Positions 1 to 11,250 of a DNA stretch of 12,543 nucleotides are shown in pieces; positions within the stretch are counted from its first letter, which is position 1; each line of letters starts with the position of its first letter. The stretch lies in assembly GCA_034408745.1 (NCBI GenBank), contig JAWXCM010000404.1:1-12543 (forward strand). Direction: 5' to 3'. The notes under the pieces were generated by a model. That model made no database searches. It saw nothing but the letters and a program-made list of their open reading frames with translations, and was not told the origin of the DNA. This stretch comes from JAWXCM01 sp034408745. Lineage in GTDB: Bacteria > Acidobacteriota > Terriglobia > Bryobacterales > Bryobacteraceae. A program made the position numbers and the translations under genes.

Positions 1-90
1 GGCGGGGGCCGTCCCGGCGGCGGCGGTGGACGTGGTGGCAACGGCGGTGGCGGAGGTGGACGCGGTCCACGCCGCGAGCCCCGCTGGTAG
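1..90 (+). CDS. C-terminal end of a Gly/Arg-rich (RGG-type) protein, partial
   Basis: Frame 1 is open from the window edge to a TAG at 88-90 and gives 29 residues made almost only of Gly and Arg with one Asn, ending in GPRREPRW. RGG-type tails like this are common on bacterial RNA-binding proteins, for example DEAD-box helicases, pseudouridine synthases and RNP-1 proteins, where they bind RNA loosely. The catalytic or folded part lies outside the window, so the function cannot be named. The strong hairpin that starts 17 bp after the stop fits a real gene end. The composition could also arise by chance in GC-rich DNA, but the stop followed directly by a terminator supports coding. Confidence 0.6.
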   Translation, partial: GGGRPGGGGGRGGNGGGGGGRGPRREPRW

Positions 91-107
91 CTGATTTCTT
101 CCTTTAC

Positions 108-135
108 AAAGGGTGCCCCTGCAGGGGCGCCCTTT
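108..135. terminator. Bidirectional intrinsic terminator between convergent genes
   Basis: A 12-bp stem (AAAGGGTGCCCC against GGGGCGCCCTTT, one G-T wobble on one strand) closes a four-base TGCA loop. It lies between the TAG at 88-90 and the TAA of the minus-strand gene at 141-143. The arms carry AAA/TTT at their outer ends, so each strand ends its hairpin in TTT. The tail beyond is only moderately T-rich, so strength is inferred from the stem. Confidence 0.8.
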
Positions 136-140
136 CGTGT

Positions 141-1325
141 TTAGCGCCCTCCGGGCGGTCGCAGGCTCTGGGCCTTATACGGGTATCGCCGGTCCATTTC
201 GGCCCAGTCCATTTCTATTCCTAAACCCGGGCGGTCGGCCAGAGTAACGTGTCCTTTCGCCACTCGCGGGAATGTGCCTCTGCACACCTCCACAAATCGC
301 GATTCCATTCCCATATCCCATTCCTGCATTAAGAAATTGCGGATCGACGCCATGGAATGCAGCGATGCCACATGCGCCACCGGCCCGTAATACATGTGCG
401 GCGAAACCTCCGCACCATACACCTCCGCCATTGTCGCAATGCGGCGAATTTCCGTAATTCCACCGCAGTGAATTACATCGGGCTGAATAATCTGCGCTCC
501 CTTACAGTCGAGCAGCCGTTTGAATTCATACCGCGACGTCAGCCCTTCCCCGCCCGCCAGCGGCACGGGGCTTTGCGCGGCGATTTCGCCCAGCGCTTCC
601 GGCATTTCGCGCCACGTCGGTTCCTCGATAAACAGCGGCCGGTAGGGCGCGACGGCCCGCGCGAACTCCAGGGCAGAGCGTTTGCTGAACGTTTCCCACA
701 TCTCGAGGCCGATCTCCAGTTCCGGGCCACCGCCCCTGCGGACCGCGGCGACCTCGGCAGTAAGCCGCTGCAGACGCTCGGCTTCCGAGCCACCCTTCGG
801 CAATACCCACTTCACGCAACCCCAACCCTCGGCCCTCGTCTTTGCGGCCAGTTCGGCGAGGCGATCCGGGGTTCGTGGCGTCAGGTCCTGGCTCCAGTGG
901 CTGTAATAGGCGCGCATCGGCCGCGCTTCGCCTGCTCCGGTCAGCCGCCAGACAGGCAGCCCGAGGCGTTTGCCCTCAATGTCCCACAATGCAAGATCGA
1001 CCGCCGCGAGGGCGGTCATCAGGACGGTGCCGTCGCGGTAACGCGAGAACTGGTAGTAGGCCCGCGTCCAGTGATCGTCGATACCGCCAGGGTCTTTACC
1101 CATCAGGTAGGGTGTGAACCACTTGACAGCCTGCTCTACAATCTCCACCCGGCCCAACATAGAGCCTTCGCCAATACCTGTGATGCCGGCGTCGGTTTCG
1201 ATCTCGACAAACAGGTAGTCGCGGTTGCCGATGCTGTGCTTCCGCGTGGTCAGCTTGCGGATCGTATGCCGGGCGAGCGCGGCGGCCAGTAAACCACGTC
1301 GGCTGAGTAACAAGGGTCCGGGCAT
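141..1325 (-). CDS. Enolase-superfamily protein (mandelate racemase / muconate lactonizing enzyme type)
   Basis: A 394-residue protein read from the ATG at 1325; upstream residues have no family character. Members abstract a proton alpha to a carboxylate of a sugar acid using a bound Mg ion. Three candidate metal ligands, Glu208, Glu234 (FIEEP) and Glu260 (GGEG), are spaced 26 and 26, and the Asp283 (QPD)/His310 (SPH) dyad is spaced 27, exactly as in mandelate racemase. This places it in the MR-like group, where sugar-acid dehydratases such as galactonate dehydratase are common. Two points are odd. The first ligand is Glu rather than the usual Asp, and the K-x-K of strand 2 reads Lys172-Trp-Val174, so the second Lys is missing. 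The N-terminus carries SRRGLLAAALA, a twin-arginine-like motif with a very short hydrophobic core, perhaps a decayed Tat signal. The substrate cannot be deduced. Confidence 0.88.
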   Translation of the reverse strand: MPGPLLLSRRGLLAAALARHTIRKLTTRKHSIGNRDYLFVEIETDAGITGIGEGSMLGRVEIVEQAVKWFTPYLMGKDPGGIDDHWTRAYYQFSRYRDGTVLMTALAAVDLALWDIEGKRLGLPVWRLTGAGEARPMRAYYSHWSQDLTPRTPDRLAELAAKTRAEGWGCVKWVLPKGGSEAERLQRLTAEVAAVRRGGGPELEIGLEMWETFSKRSALEFARAVAPYRPLFIEEPTWREMPEALGEIAAQSPVPLAGGEGLTSRYEFKRLLDCKGAQIIQPDVIHCGGITEIRRIATMAEVYGAEVSPHMYYGPVAHVASLHSMASIRNFLMQEWDMGMESRFVEVCRGTFPRVAKGHVTLADRPGLGIEMDWAEMDRRYPYKAQSLRPPGGR

Positions 1326-1349
1326 TAAGCGGTATCTTACACTGGACAG
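1326..1349. promoter_or_regulatory. 24-bp divergent intergenic region with overlapping -10-like boxes
   Basis: Only 24 bp separate the two divergent ATGs. On the plus strand TACACT (1338-1343) ends 7 bases before the fsr ATG. On the minus strand TAAGAT (complement of 1334-1339) ends 8 bases before the other ATG. Neither start has a Shine-Dalgarno sequence, so both messages may be leaderless. No convincing -35 box is seen for either, so this is tentative. Confidence 0.35.
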
Positions 1350-2537
1350 ATGCCTGACCGCACTGCGTTTCGCGTACTGGCCGCGATCAGCTTCTGTCAT
1401 TTTCTAAATGACATGCTCCAGTCGGTTGTTCCGGCGCTTTATCCGGTATTTAAGACCTCTTATCATCTTGATTTCGGGCAAATCGGACTCATTACGCTCA
1501 CAGGGCAGGTTGTTGCATCCCTGCTCCAGCCGTTTGTCGGCTATTACACCGACCGTTATCCGCAGCCGTGGTCGCTGGCGTTCGGTATGTTCTGTACACT
1601 CACGGGAATCTCGCTGTTATCGGCGGCTTCCTCCTTCGCGCTGATTCTGATGTCCGTCGCGGTGCTGGGACTTGGCTCGGCGATCTTCCATCCCGAGGCT
1701 TCGCGAATTGCACGCCAGGCCTCCGGCGGGCAGCACGGGCTGGCACAGTCGCTGTTCCAGGTCGGCGGCAATGCGGGTTCGGCGACCGGCCCGCTAATGG
1801 CTGCGTTCATTGTGATGCCTCGCGGTCAGGGCAGCGTGGCGTGGTTTTCGATGGCGGCACTCACCGGTATTGCGGTGCTGACGCGTATCGGCTTCTGGTA
1901 CCGGCAGCGCATGGGCGCGCCTAAGTCGGCCGGCGCACGAAGCGCCGGACACGCGCTTCCGCGCGCGAAGGTGTTACTCGCTCTTGGCATTCTCATGCTC
2001 CTCATATTTAGTAAGTACTTCTATCTCTCGAGCCTGGTTACTTACTACACGTTCTATCTCATCGCCAAGTTCGGTCTCGGCGTGCAGCAGGCGCAGGTGA
2101 TGCTGTTCGTGTTCCTCGCCGCCGTGGCCGCGGGCACCATCATTGGCGGCCTGGTTGGAGACCGCGTTGGCCGGAAGTACGTGATCTGGGTATCGATCCT
2201 CGGCGTACTGCCGTTCAGTCTGCTGCTGCCGCTGGCGAACCTGTTCTGGACCGGCGTGCTCAGCGTGATCATCGGGCTGGTGCTGGCGTCGGCGTTCTCG
2301 GCGATTCTGGTCTACGCCCAGGAGTTACTGCCGGGCAATGTCGGCATGATATCCGGCCTGTTCTTCGGCTTCGCGTTCGGCATGGGCGGGCTTGGCGCAG
2401 CGGTGCTTGGGAAACTCGCGGACCAGACGAGCATTACGTACGTGTATCAGGTCTGCGCGTGGCTGCCCGCTATCGGGCTGCTGACGGCATTCCTTCCGGA
2501 TCCCAGTTCGCGACGGCCTGCGACCAGAATCTCGTGA
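1350..2537 (+). CDS. fsr: MFS exporter of the fosmidomycin-resistance (Fsr) family
   Basis: A 395-residue, 12-helix-type major facilitator protein of the inner membrane, of the usual family length. Typical Fsr signatures are SFCHFLNDMLQS at 14-25 in the first helix, HPEASR at 114-119, LFQVGGNAGSATGP at 135-148 and a motif-A-like segment (GDRVGRK, 270-276) between helices 8 and 9. The family is named for export of fosmidomycin from E. coli; the natural substrate is generally unknown and here is inferred only as a small drug-like or metabolite anion. The ATG is favoured because homologues begin a few residues before the S-F-C-H segment. The central cytoplasmic loop (about 187-206) is Ala/Gly/Arg rich and contains a DNA palindrome. 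The final 68 bases overlap the end of gluQ on the other strand. Confidence 0.9.
   Translation: MPDRTAFRVLAAISFCHFLNDMLQSVVPALYPVFKTSYHLDFGQIGLITLTGQVVASLLQPFVGYYTDRYPQPWSLAFGMFCTLTGISLLSAASSFALILMSVAVLGLGSAIFHPEASRIARQASGGQHGLAQSLFQVGGNAGSATGPLMAAFIVMPRGQGSVAWFSMAALTGIAVLTRIGFWYRQRMGAPKSAGARSAGHALPRAKVLLALGILMLLIFSKYFYLSSLVTYYTFYLIAKFGLGVQQAQVMLFVFLAAVAAGTIIGGLVGDRVGRKYVIWVSILGVLPFSLLLPLANLFWTGVLSVIIGLVLASAFSAILVYAQELLPGNVGMISGLFFGFAFGMGGLGAAVLGKLADQTSITYVYQVCAWLPAIGLLTAFLPDPSSRRPATRIS
1930..1948. repeat. Perfect 7-bp inverted repeat inside fsr
   Basis: CCGGCGC, loop ACGAA, then GCGCCGG. It encodes part of the variable cytoplasmic loop between the two six-helix halves of Fsr, a place that tolerates inserted sequence. 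A hairpin this size is expected now and then by chance in GC-rich DNA. Confidence 0.5.
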
Positions 2538-3255
2538 GGCTGTCCGTCTCAGGTACGGGCTGCCCGAGGAAGCGCAGTGCGTCCGGTAACACCGTCCGCC
2601 ACTGACCCGGATCGACGGCCGGGGCGAGGGTCTGCTTACTCAGCTTTTGTCCCTCTGCGTTCACCGCGACGGGTGTATGCAGATAGCGCGGCGTGGGATA
2701 GCCGAGCAGACGCTGGAGCCAGATCTGGCGCGGCGTCGAATCGAGTAAGTCGCCTCCGCGCACCACGTCGGTGATGCCCTGCAGCGCGTCGTCGACGACG
2801 ACGGCGAGCTGATAGGCGAACAGGCCGTCAGCCCTCAGCACCACGAAATCTCCGACGTCCTCCTCGACATCGCTGCCGGCGGTAAGCACTCGCCAGGCCC
2901 TCGGCGCCGCGGCGCCGCCACGGCACGTTCCCGGGTAGCGTCCAGGAACCCTCGAACAGCCGCAGCCGTAGGCCTTGCCCTCCGCAATGAGCCGGTCGAG
3001 GGCGGCGCGGTACAGCTCGGTCCGCCGGCTTTGGTACACCACCGGACCATCCCAGTGGAGGCCGAAGCCCTCGAGCGTCCGCAGGATTTGGTCCGCCGCG
3101 CCTGATATGCAGCGGGGCGTGTCCACATCCTCCATCCGGACCAGCCATTCGCCGCTGGCTGCCCGGGCATCCAGATAGCTCGCTGCGGCAGAGACCATCG
3201 AACCGAAGTGGAGCTTCCCGGTCGGCGACGGCGCGAAGCGGCCCCTCCTCACCAT
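2470..3255 (-). CDS. gluQ: Glutamyl-Q tRNA(Asp) synthetase
   Basis: A 261-residue truncated paralogue of glutamyl-tRNA synthetase that activates glutamate and attaches it to the queuosine base at position 34 of tRNA(Asp). It lacks an anticodon-binding domain, as the family does. Visible motifs are FAPSPTGKLHFGS (7-19, with HFGS as the HIGH-type motif), a Cys98-x-Cys100...Tyr107...Cys111 zinc site (YPGTC), RADGLFAYQLAVVVDD (141-156) and KLSK (204-207) as the KMSKS-type loop. The protein is shorter than the usual 290-300 residues; the stretch after the zinc site lacks the usual segment before GDFV (135-138). The ATG at 3255 immediately precedes the conserved APSPTG region, and GGTGAG lies 6 bases upstream. 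It overlaps the preceding membrane gene by 7 bases (ATGGTGA), suggesting coupled translation, and overlaps the end of fsr by 68 bases. Confidence 0.92.
   Translation of the reverse strand: MVRRGRFAPSPTGKLHFGSMVSAAASYLDARAASGEWLVRMEDVDTPRCISGAADQILRTLEGFGLHWDGPVVYQSRRTELYRAALDRLIAEGKAYGCGCSRVPGRYPGTCRGGAAAPRAWRVLTAGSDVEEDVGDFVVLRADGLFAYQLAVVVDDALQGITDVVRGGDLLDSTPRQIWLQRLLGYPTPRYLHTPVAVNAEGQKLSKQTLAPAVDPGQWRTVLPDALRFLGQPVPETDSLTRFWSQAVANWDPEGMPSAAR
2902..2917. repeat. 16-bp perfect palindrome inside gluQ
   Basis: The octamer CGGCGCCG occurs twice in tandem, and the whole 16 bases equal their own reverse complement. It encodes Ala/Pro/Arg residues just after the zinc site of GluQ, where this protein is shorter than its relatives. 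It may be only GC-rich simple sequence. Confidence 0.5.
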
Positions 3256-4331
3256 CGCCGTCTCACCAGGAGCACCAGGGCGCTCAGACTGACCAGACGC
3301 AGCAGCCATGCTTCCATCGAGCCTGCGTATGTCAGCTCGACCGTACAGGGCTGCGCACAACCCGTGTCGATTTGCATCAGGCCGAACTCGTTCTTCCGGA
3401 TCACGCCTCTCGACGTGTGCCATCCGGGCATCGCGTTGATGCCCACATCCACCGACCCGCTGCCGGTGAACGAGGCGCGATCGCTGTTGCGCCACTTGAG
3501 CGGGCTCGGCGGCCCCGGGACGGCATAGATCGTGGTGTCGTCCTCGCGCCATAAGACACTCAAGACGCCCTCGTACTTACCCGGGTTCTGGTAGGGCTTC
3601 CAGAACTCCGGGCTCTTCGGCCCGGGGACCGCGACGGCGGTAACTCCAAAGCGCCTCAGCCATTCGAGGGACGGACCCGGCTCGCGCCCCCAGTGCTGCT
3701 CATTGACTGCCATCTGCTGCGCCGGATTCGGCGTGGTCGGGTAGGAGAAGCCCCCGAGCTGATCGACGTCCGCAAACGCGTTGGCCCACTGCGCCATCGA
3801 GCCAGACAACATGACGCGCTGGCCAGGCAGGTTCGCTTCGATCCACCGGGCGGACCGCGCCTCAATGCTGGTCTCGGCCGGAACCGGCTTCAGCACCGCT
3901 TTGGCGAAGCGGCGGTGCGGCACTACCTGATTCGCCAGAACCCAGGCGACAGGCAGTGTCAGCGCTACGCTGAACCAGACCGGGGCTCGCCTGTATATCG
4001 CGTGCAGAGCGAGGCCGATAAGCAGGGCGATGACGAACTCGGCTTCCATTTTGTAGCGGCCCGGCTGCGGGATGAACCAGAGCTTCTGGTGCTGGAAGAG
4101 CACCGGGGTCAGAATCAGCGGACAGGCGAACAGCAGGATCCAGCGCGGGGCCGGGTCGAGGCGCCGGGTGGCCAGCCAGGTCAGAGCCAGGGCAAGGGCT
4201 ATGGCTCCGAAAGCGAGGAGCGGCCTGGCCTCGGGTGGCACCTCCGCGTTCAGGCTGCTGTTGGCTCGGATGGTCCAGAGCAGGCTCGGCGGTATCCACG
4301 GACTGAAAAGAAGCCAGGCGAGGACGGGCAC
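3249..4331 (-). CDS. Multi-spanning membrane protein, C-terminal part after an apparent frameshift
   Basis: A frame of 360 residues from a GTG at 4331; it is open further upstream to 4424 and looks coding from about 4356 (QEGNWKRNA). It carries five likely membrane helices (residues about 1-20, 35-55, 62-78, 90-110, 115-135), then an extracytoplasmic domain of about 200 residues and a last helix ending LVLLVRRRW. This resembles large GT-C-like or YfhO-like membrane proteins with a soluble domain at the C-terminus, but I see no catalytic motif that would name it. It probably continues the frame at 4356-5067 as one protein of about 600 residues. Its stop overlaps the start of gluQ by 7 bases, so both are likely in one transcript. 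I do not recognise the family with certainty. Confidence 0.6.
   Translation of the reverse strand: MPVLAWLLFSPWIPPSLLWTIRANSSLNAEVPPEARPLLAFGAIALALALTWLATRRLDPAPRWILLFACPLILTPVLFQHQKLWFIPQPGRYKMEAEFVIALLIGLALHAIYRRAPVWFSVALTLPVAWVLANQVVPHRRFAKAVLKPVPAETSIEARSARWIEANLPGQRVMLSGSMAQWANAFADVDQLGGFSYPTTPNPAQQMAVNEQHWGREPGPSLEWLRRFGVTAVAVPGPKSPEFWKPYQNPGKYEGVLSVLWREDDTTIYAVPGPPSPLKWRNSDRASFTGSGSVDVGINAMPGWHTSRGVIRKNEFGLMQIDTGCAQPCTVELTYAGSMEAWLLRLVSLSALVLLVRRRW
3262..3267 (-). promoter_or_regulatory. Ribosome binding site of gluQ
   Basis: On the minus strand GGTGAG ends 6 bases before the ATG at 3255, inside the last codons of the upstream membrane gene. It supports the chosen start. Confidence 0.5.
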
Positions 4332-5067
4332 GGCGGCGTTGCGCTTCCAGTTGCCCTCCTGAGCCCAGTGCCACGGTTGCGGCGGTGAAGCAGGCCAGCA
4401 CCACGCCGAACATGCTGACCGCCATCATCACCGCGGCGCAGGCGACGGCTGCGCGCGTTCGGGCTCGCAGTAACAGCAGAGCCAGAACCGGCGACAGGGT
4501 GAGGGCGAGCATGTGAGGCAGCTCATCCCAGTCCCATAAGAGGTAGAAGCGCCGGGCGGAGAACAACATTACTGGCTTCCAGAGCCCGCTGTCTGGCATG
4601 AATAGCTCGGTCGGGCTGAGGAGCATGTAACCAAGTGCTGCAACCAGCGCTGCGATCAGGGCGGCCCATGGCTGGCGCAGGAGGCGCCAGACGGTCAGGA
4701 AAACCACGGCTGGACCGGCTGCGTACACGAGGCCGGTCAGGGCGTTGAAAACCCGCGCGGGCTCACCGAGGGTTAACAGCCACGGAAGCAGCGGCGCATA
4801 TATATATTCGAGCGGCCCTCCGGCACCCTGGAAGCGGTACCAGTGAGGCAACATCCATCCGAGTGGTCCGGCGGCGCGGGCGATGCCGAACCACTCGCCG
4901 TGCATCGACTGCCAGTGGCCGGTGGACGGAGTAAGGAAGGCCTCGCGGCATATGTAAACGGAAATGTAGACCGTTACAGCGAGAATCGCGTACGCTGTAA
5001 AAGTGGAACGACGCCAAAGAGTCCGTCTGGTGATGCCGCTGATACTTGCGGTGTTTTTGCTGAGCAC
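3862..5067 (-). CDS. Multi-spanning membrane protein, N-terminal part before an apparent frameshift
   Basis: From a GTG at 5067 this frame gives a positively charged start (RRTLWRR), a first membrane helix (TAYAILAVTVYISVYI), then MHGEWFGIARAAGPLGW and EYIYAPLLPWLL, which recall the first loop of GT-C-like membrane proteins, and about five more helices to ACFTAATVA near 4375. After that the frame turns into Arg/Pro/Gln-rich nonsense until its stop at 3862, while the next frame continues with membrane helices. Removing one G from either GGG run (complement of 4354-4356 or 4364-4366) would join them. The start is unsure. No ATG, GTG or TTG lies between 5067 and the ATG at 4905, which would lose the first helix, and no Shine-Dalgarno is seen. 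Sequencing error and true pseudogene are both possible. Confidence 0.55.
   Translation of the reverse strand: MLSKNTASISGITRRTLWRRSTFTAYAILAVTVYISVYICREAFLTPSTGHWQSMHGEWFGIARAAGPLGWMLPHWYRFQGAGGPLEYIYAPLLPWLLTLGEPARVFNALTGLVYAAGPAVVFLTVWRLLRQPWAALIAALVAALGYMLLSPTELFMPDSGLWKPVMLFSARRFYLLWDWDELPHMLALTLSPVLALLLLRARTRAAVACAAVMMAVSMFGVVLACFTAATVALGSGGQLEAQRRRARPRLASFQSVDTAEPALDHPSQQQPERGGATRGQAAPRFRSHSPCPGSDLAGHPAPRPGPALDPAVRLSADSDPGALPAPEALVHPAAGPLQNGSRVRHRPAYRPRSARDIQASPGLVQRSADTACRLGSGESGSAAPPLRQSGAEAGSGRDQH
4974..5000. repeat. Perfect 8-bp dyad, operator-like
   Basis: TTACAGCG, 11 bases, then CGCTGTAA, with a smaller palindrome GCGTACGC at 4988-4995. It lies just before the possible GTG start at 5003 of the small plus-strand ORF, and inside the first membrane helix of the opposite gene. 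A few such dyads are expected by chance in a window of this size. Confidence 0.4.
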
Positions 5068-5176
5068 GATGTATGGCCGTGGACGACTGCAGCAGATCCG
5101 TGCGGTGGACGCCCTTTCATTATTCGCCGCGGGTCTGGCGACTGGGGTGGCGATGGTGAATCTGATCAAAAAATAA
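5033..5176 (+). CDS. Candidate small membrane protein (47 residues)
   Basis: A plus-strand ORF from ATG 5033 to TAA 5174-5176 gives 47 residues with two hydrophobic stretches, PLILAVFLLSTMYG and ALSLFAAGLATGVAMVNLI, separated by a basic turn (GRGRLQQIR) and ending in two Lys. In-frame GTG codons at 5030 and 5003 would lengthen it to 48 or 57 residues; the latter adds a basic N-terminus (ERRQRVR), typical before a first helix. Third codon positions are mostly G or C, as in neighbouring genes. There is no strong Shine-Dalgarno; AAGAG at 5017-5021 is the best candidate. It ends on the A-tract that serves as T-tract of the gltBD terminator on the other strand. It lies antisense to the start of the membrane protein gene, so one of the two starts may be wrong. 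The function is unknown. Confidence 0.42.
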   Translation: MPLILAVFLLSTMYGRGRLQQIRAVDALSLFAAGLATGVAMVNLIKK

Positions 5177-5203
5177 GGCGGGTCACCCTTTCGGGGACCC
5201 GCC
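5165..5203 (-). terminator. Intrinsic terminator of the gltBD operon
   Basis: The stem GGCGGGTC (5177-5184) pairs with GACCCGCC (5196-5203), extended by an inner CCC/GGG pair past one bulged A. On the minus strand it is followed by TTATTTTTT. It begins 27 bases after the gltD stop. On the plus strand the hairpin follows the small ORF stop directly but has no T-tract. Confidence 0.88.
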
Positions 5204-5230
5204 CTGACGAAGAGCCTCCTCTCAGGCTGG

Positions 5231-6648
5231 TCAGTTCGGAAGCTTTGTCGCGCCCATCAGATGGAGATCGACAGCTCTTGCAGCCTTTCGACCTTCGGCG
5301 ATCGCCCACACAACCAGAGACTGTCCGCGACGTAAGTCTCCGGCGGCGTAAACGCCGGGCACCGATGTGGAGTAATTATCATCCGTCGCGACGTTCCCGC
5401 GCAAGTCCAATTTGCAGCCGAGTTGTTCGACGAGTCCTTCCTTTATGGGACCGGTGAAACCCATGGCGAGCAGCACGAGGTCGGCGTCCAGTGTGAAATC
5501 GGAGTTGGGAACGAGTTCGAATTTCGGGGGTGGTCCGACGCGAACGGCGTGCAATTTCTTCACATTTCCGGCTGCATCGCCGCTAAAAGACGTTGTGTTG
5601 ACGGCCCATTCGCGCTGTCCGCCTTCTTCGTGGGAGCTTTCGTGCCGCAGCTGGAGGGGCCAGAGGGGCCAGGGCGTTGAGGGAGAGCGGTCTGCCGGGG
5701 GCATGGGCATGATTTCGAACTGTGTGACCGATGCGGCCTTCTGGCGGTGCGAGGTGCCGAGGCAGTCTGCTCCAGTGTCGCCGCCACCGATGATGATGAC
5801 GTGCTTGCCGGTGGCGAGGATCTGGCTGTCGACCTGATCTCCGGCAACCTTGCGGTTCTGCTGCGGGAGGAATTCCATGGCGTAATGGATGCCCCTGAGT
5901 TCGCGGCCCGGAACGTTGAGGTTGCGGGGGGCCTCGGCGCCACCGGTCAGCAGGATAGCGTCGAAGTTGGCGTGGAGGTCTGAGACCGGGTAGTTGACGC
6001 CCACGTGCGCGCTGGTGACGAACTGGACGCCTTCGGCTTCCATCTGGGCGACACGCCGGTCAATGAGATGCTTCTCCATTTTGAAGTCGGGGATGCCATA
6101 GCGGAGGAGGCCTCCGATGCGGTCCCACTTTTCAAACAGAGTGACTGCGTGTCCGGCCCGGGCAAGCTGCTGGGCGGCTGCCATACCGGCGGGTCCGGAG
6201 CCGACGACGGCGATGCGTTTACCGGTGCGGCGGGCGGGGGGCTCGGGGTGAATCCAGCCCTTGTCCCAGGCGTAATCGATGATGGTTTTCTCGATCAGCT
6301 TGATGGCCACGGCCGGCTCATTGATACCGAGCACGCAGGATGCTTCGCAGGGCGCGGGGCAGATGCGGCCGGTGAATTCCGGGAAATTGTTAGTGGCGTG
6401 CAGAGTGCGGATGGCGTCATGCCAGCGATCGCGATACACGAAGTCATTCCAGTCGGGAATGATGTTGTTGAGCGGGCAGCCGGTGTGACAGAAGGGGACG
6501 CCGCAGTCCATGCAGCGGGCTCCCTGAGTTTGCACATTTTCGGGGGCGAAAGGCTGGTAGATTTCGAACCAGTCGTTGATGCGCTCGGCTACGGGGCGGC
6601 GCTGGGGGAGTTCGCGGGTGTATTCCAGAAAGCCTGTTACTTTGCCCA

Positions 6649-6649
<1 letters not shown>
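5231..6649 (-). CDS. gltD: Glutamate synthase (NADPH) small subunit
   Basis: A 472-residue beta subunit of glutamate synthase, of usual length. It oxidises NADPH and passes electrons through FAD and iron-sulphur clusters to the FMN site of GltB. The N-terminal ferredoxin-like region carries Cys46, Cys49, Cys54 and Cys58 (CMDCGVPFCHTGC) and Cys97, Cys101 and Cys105 (CPAPCEASC). The FAD-binding Rossmann motif is VVGSGPAGMAAA (148-159), the NADPH-binding motif is IIGGGDTGADC (286-296), and the second FAD contact is GVYAAGDLRRGQSLVVWAI (432-450). The ATG at 6649 shares one base with the gltB stop (TAATG), and AGGAGG lies 7 bases upstream, so an in-frame extension to 6802 is rejected. It is last in the operon, with a terminator 27 bases beyond. 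Confidence 0.97.

Positions 6650-11250
<4,601 letters not shown>

Noticed and set aside
357..1292. 311-codon plus-strand open frame antisense to the enolase-superfamily gene
   Set aside because: Arg-rich product without domains; the opposite strand carries all active-site landmarks.
3256..3552. N-terminal extension of gluQ to 3552
   Set aside because: The added residues are the shifted reading of the membrane gene; the family begins right before APSPTG.
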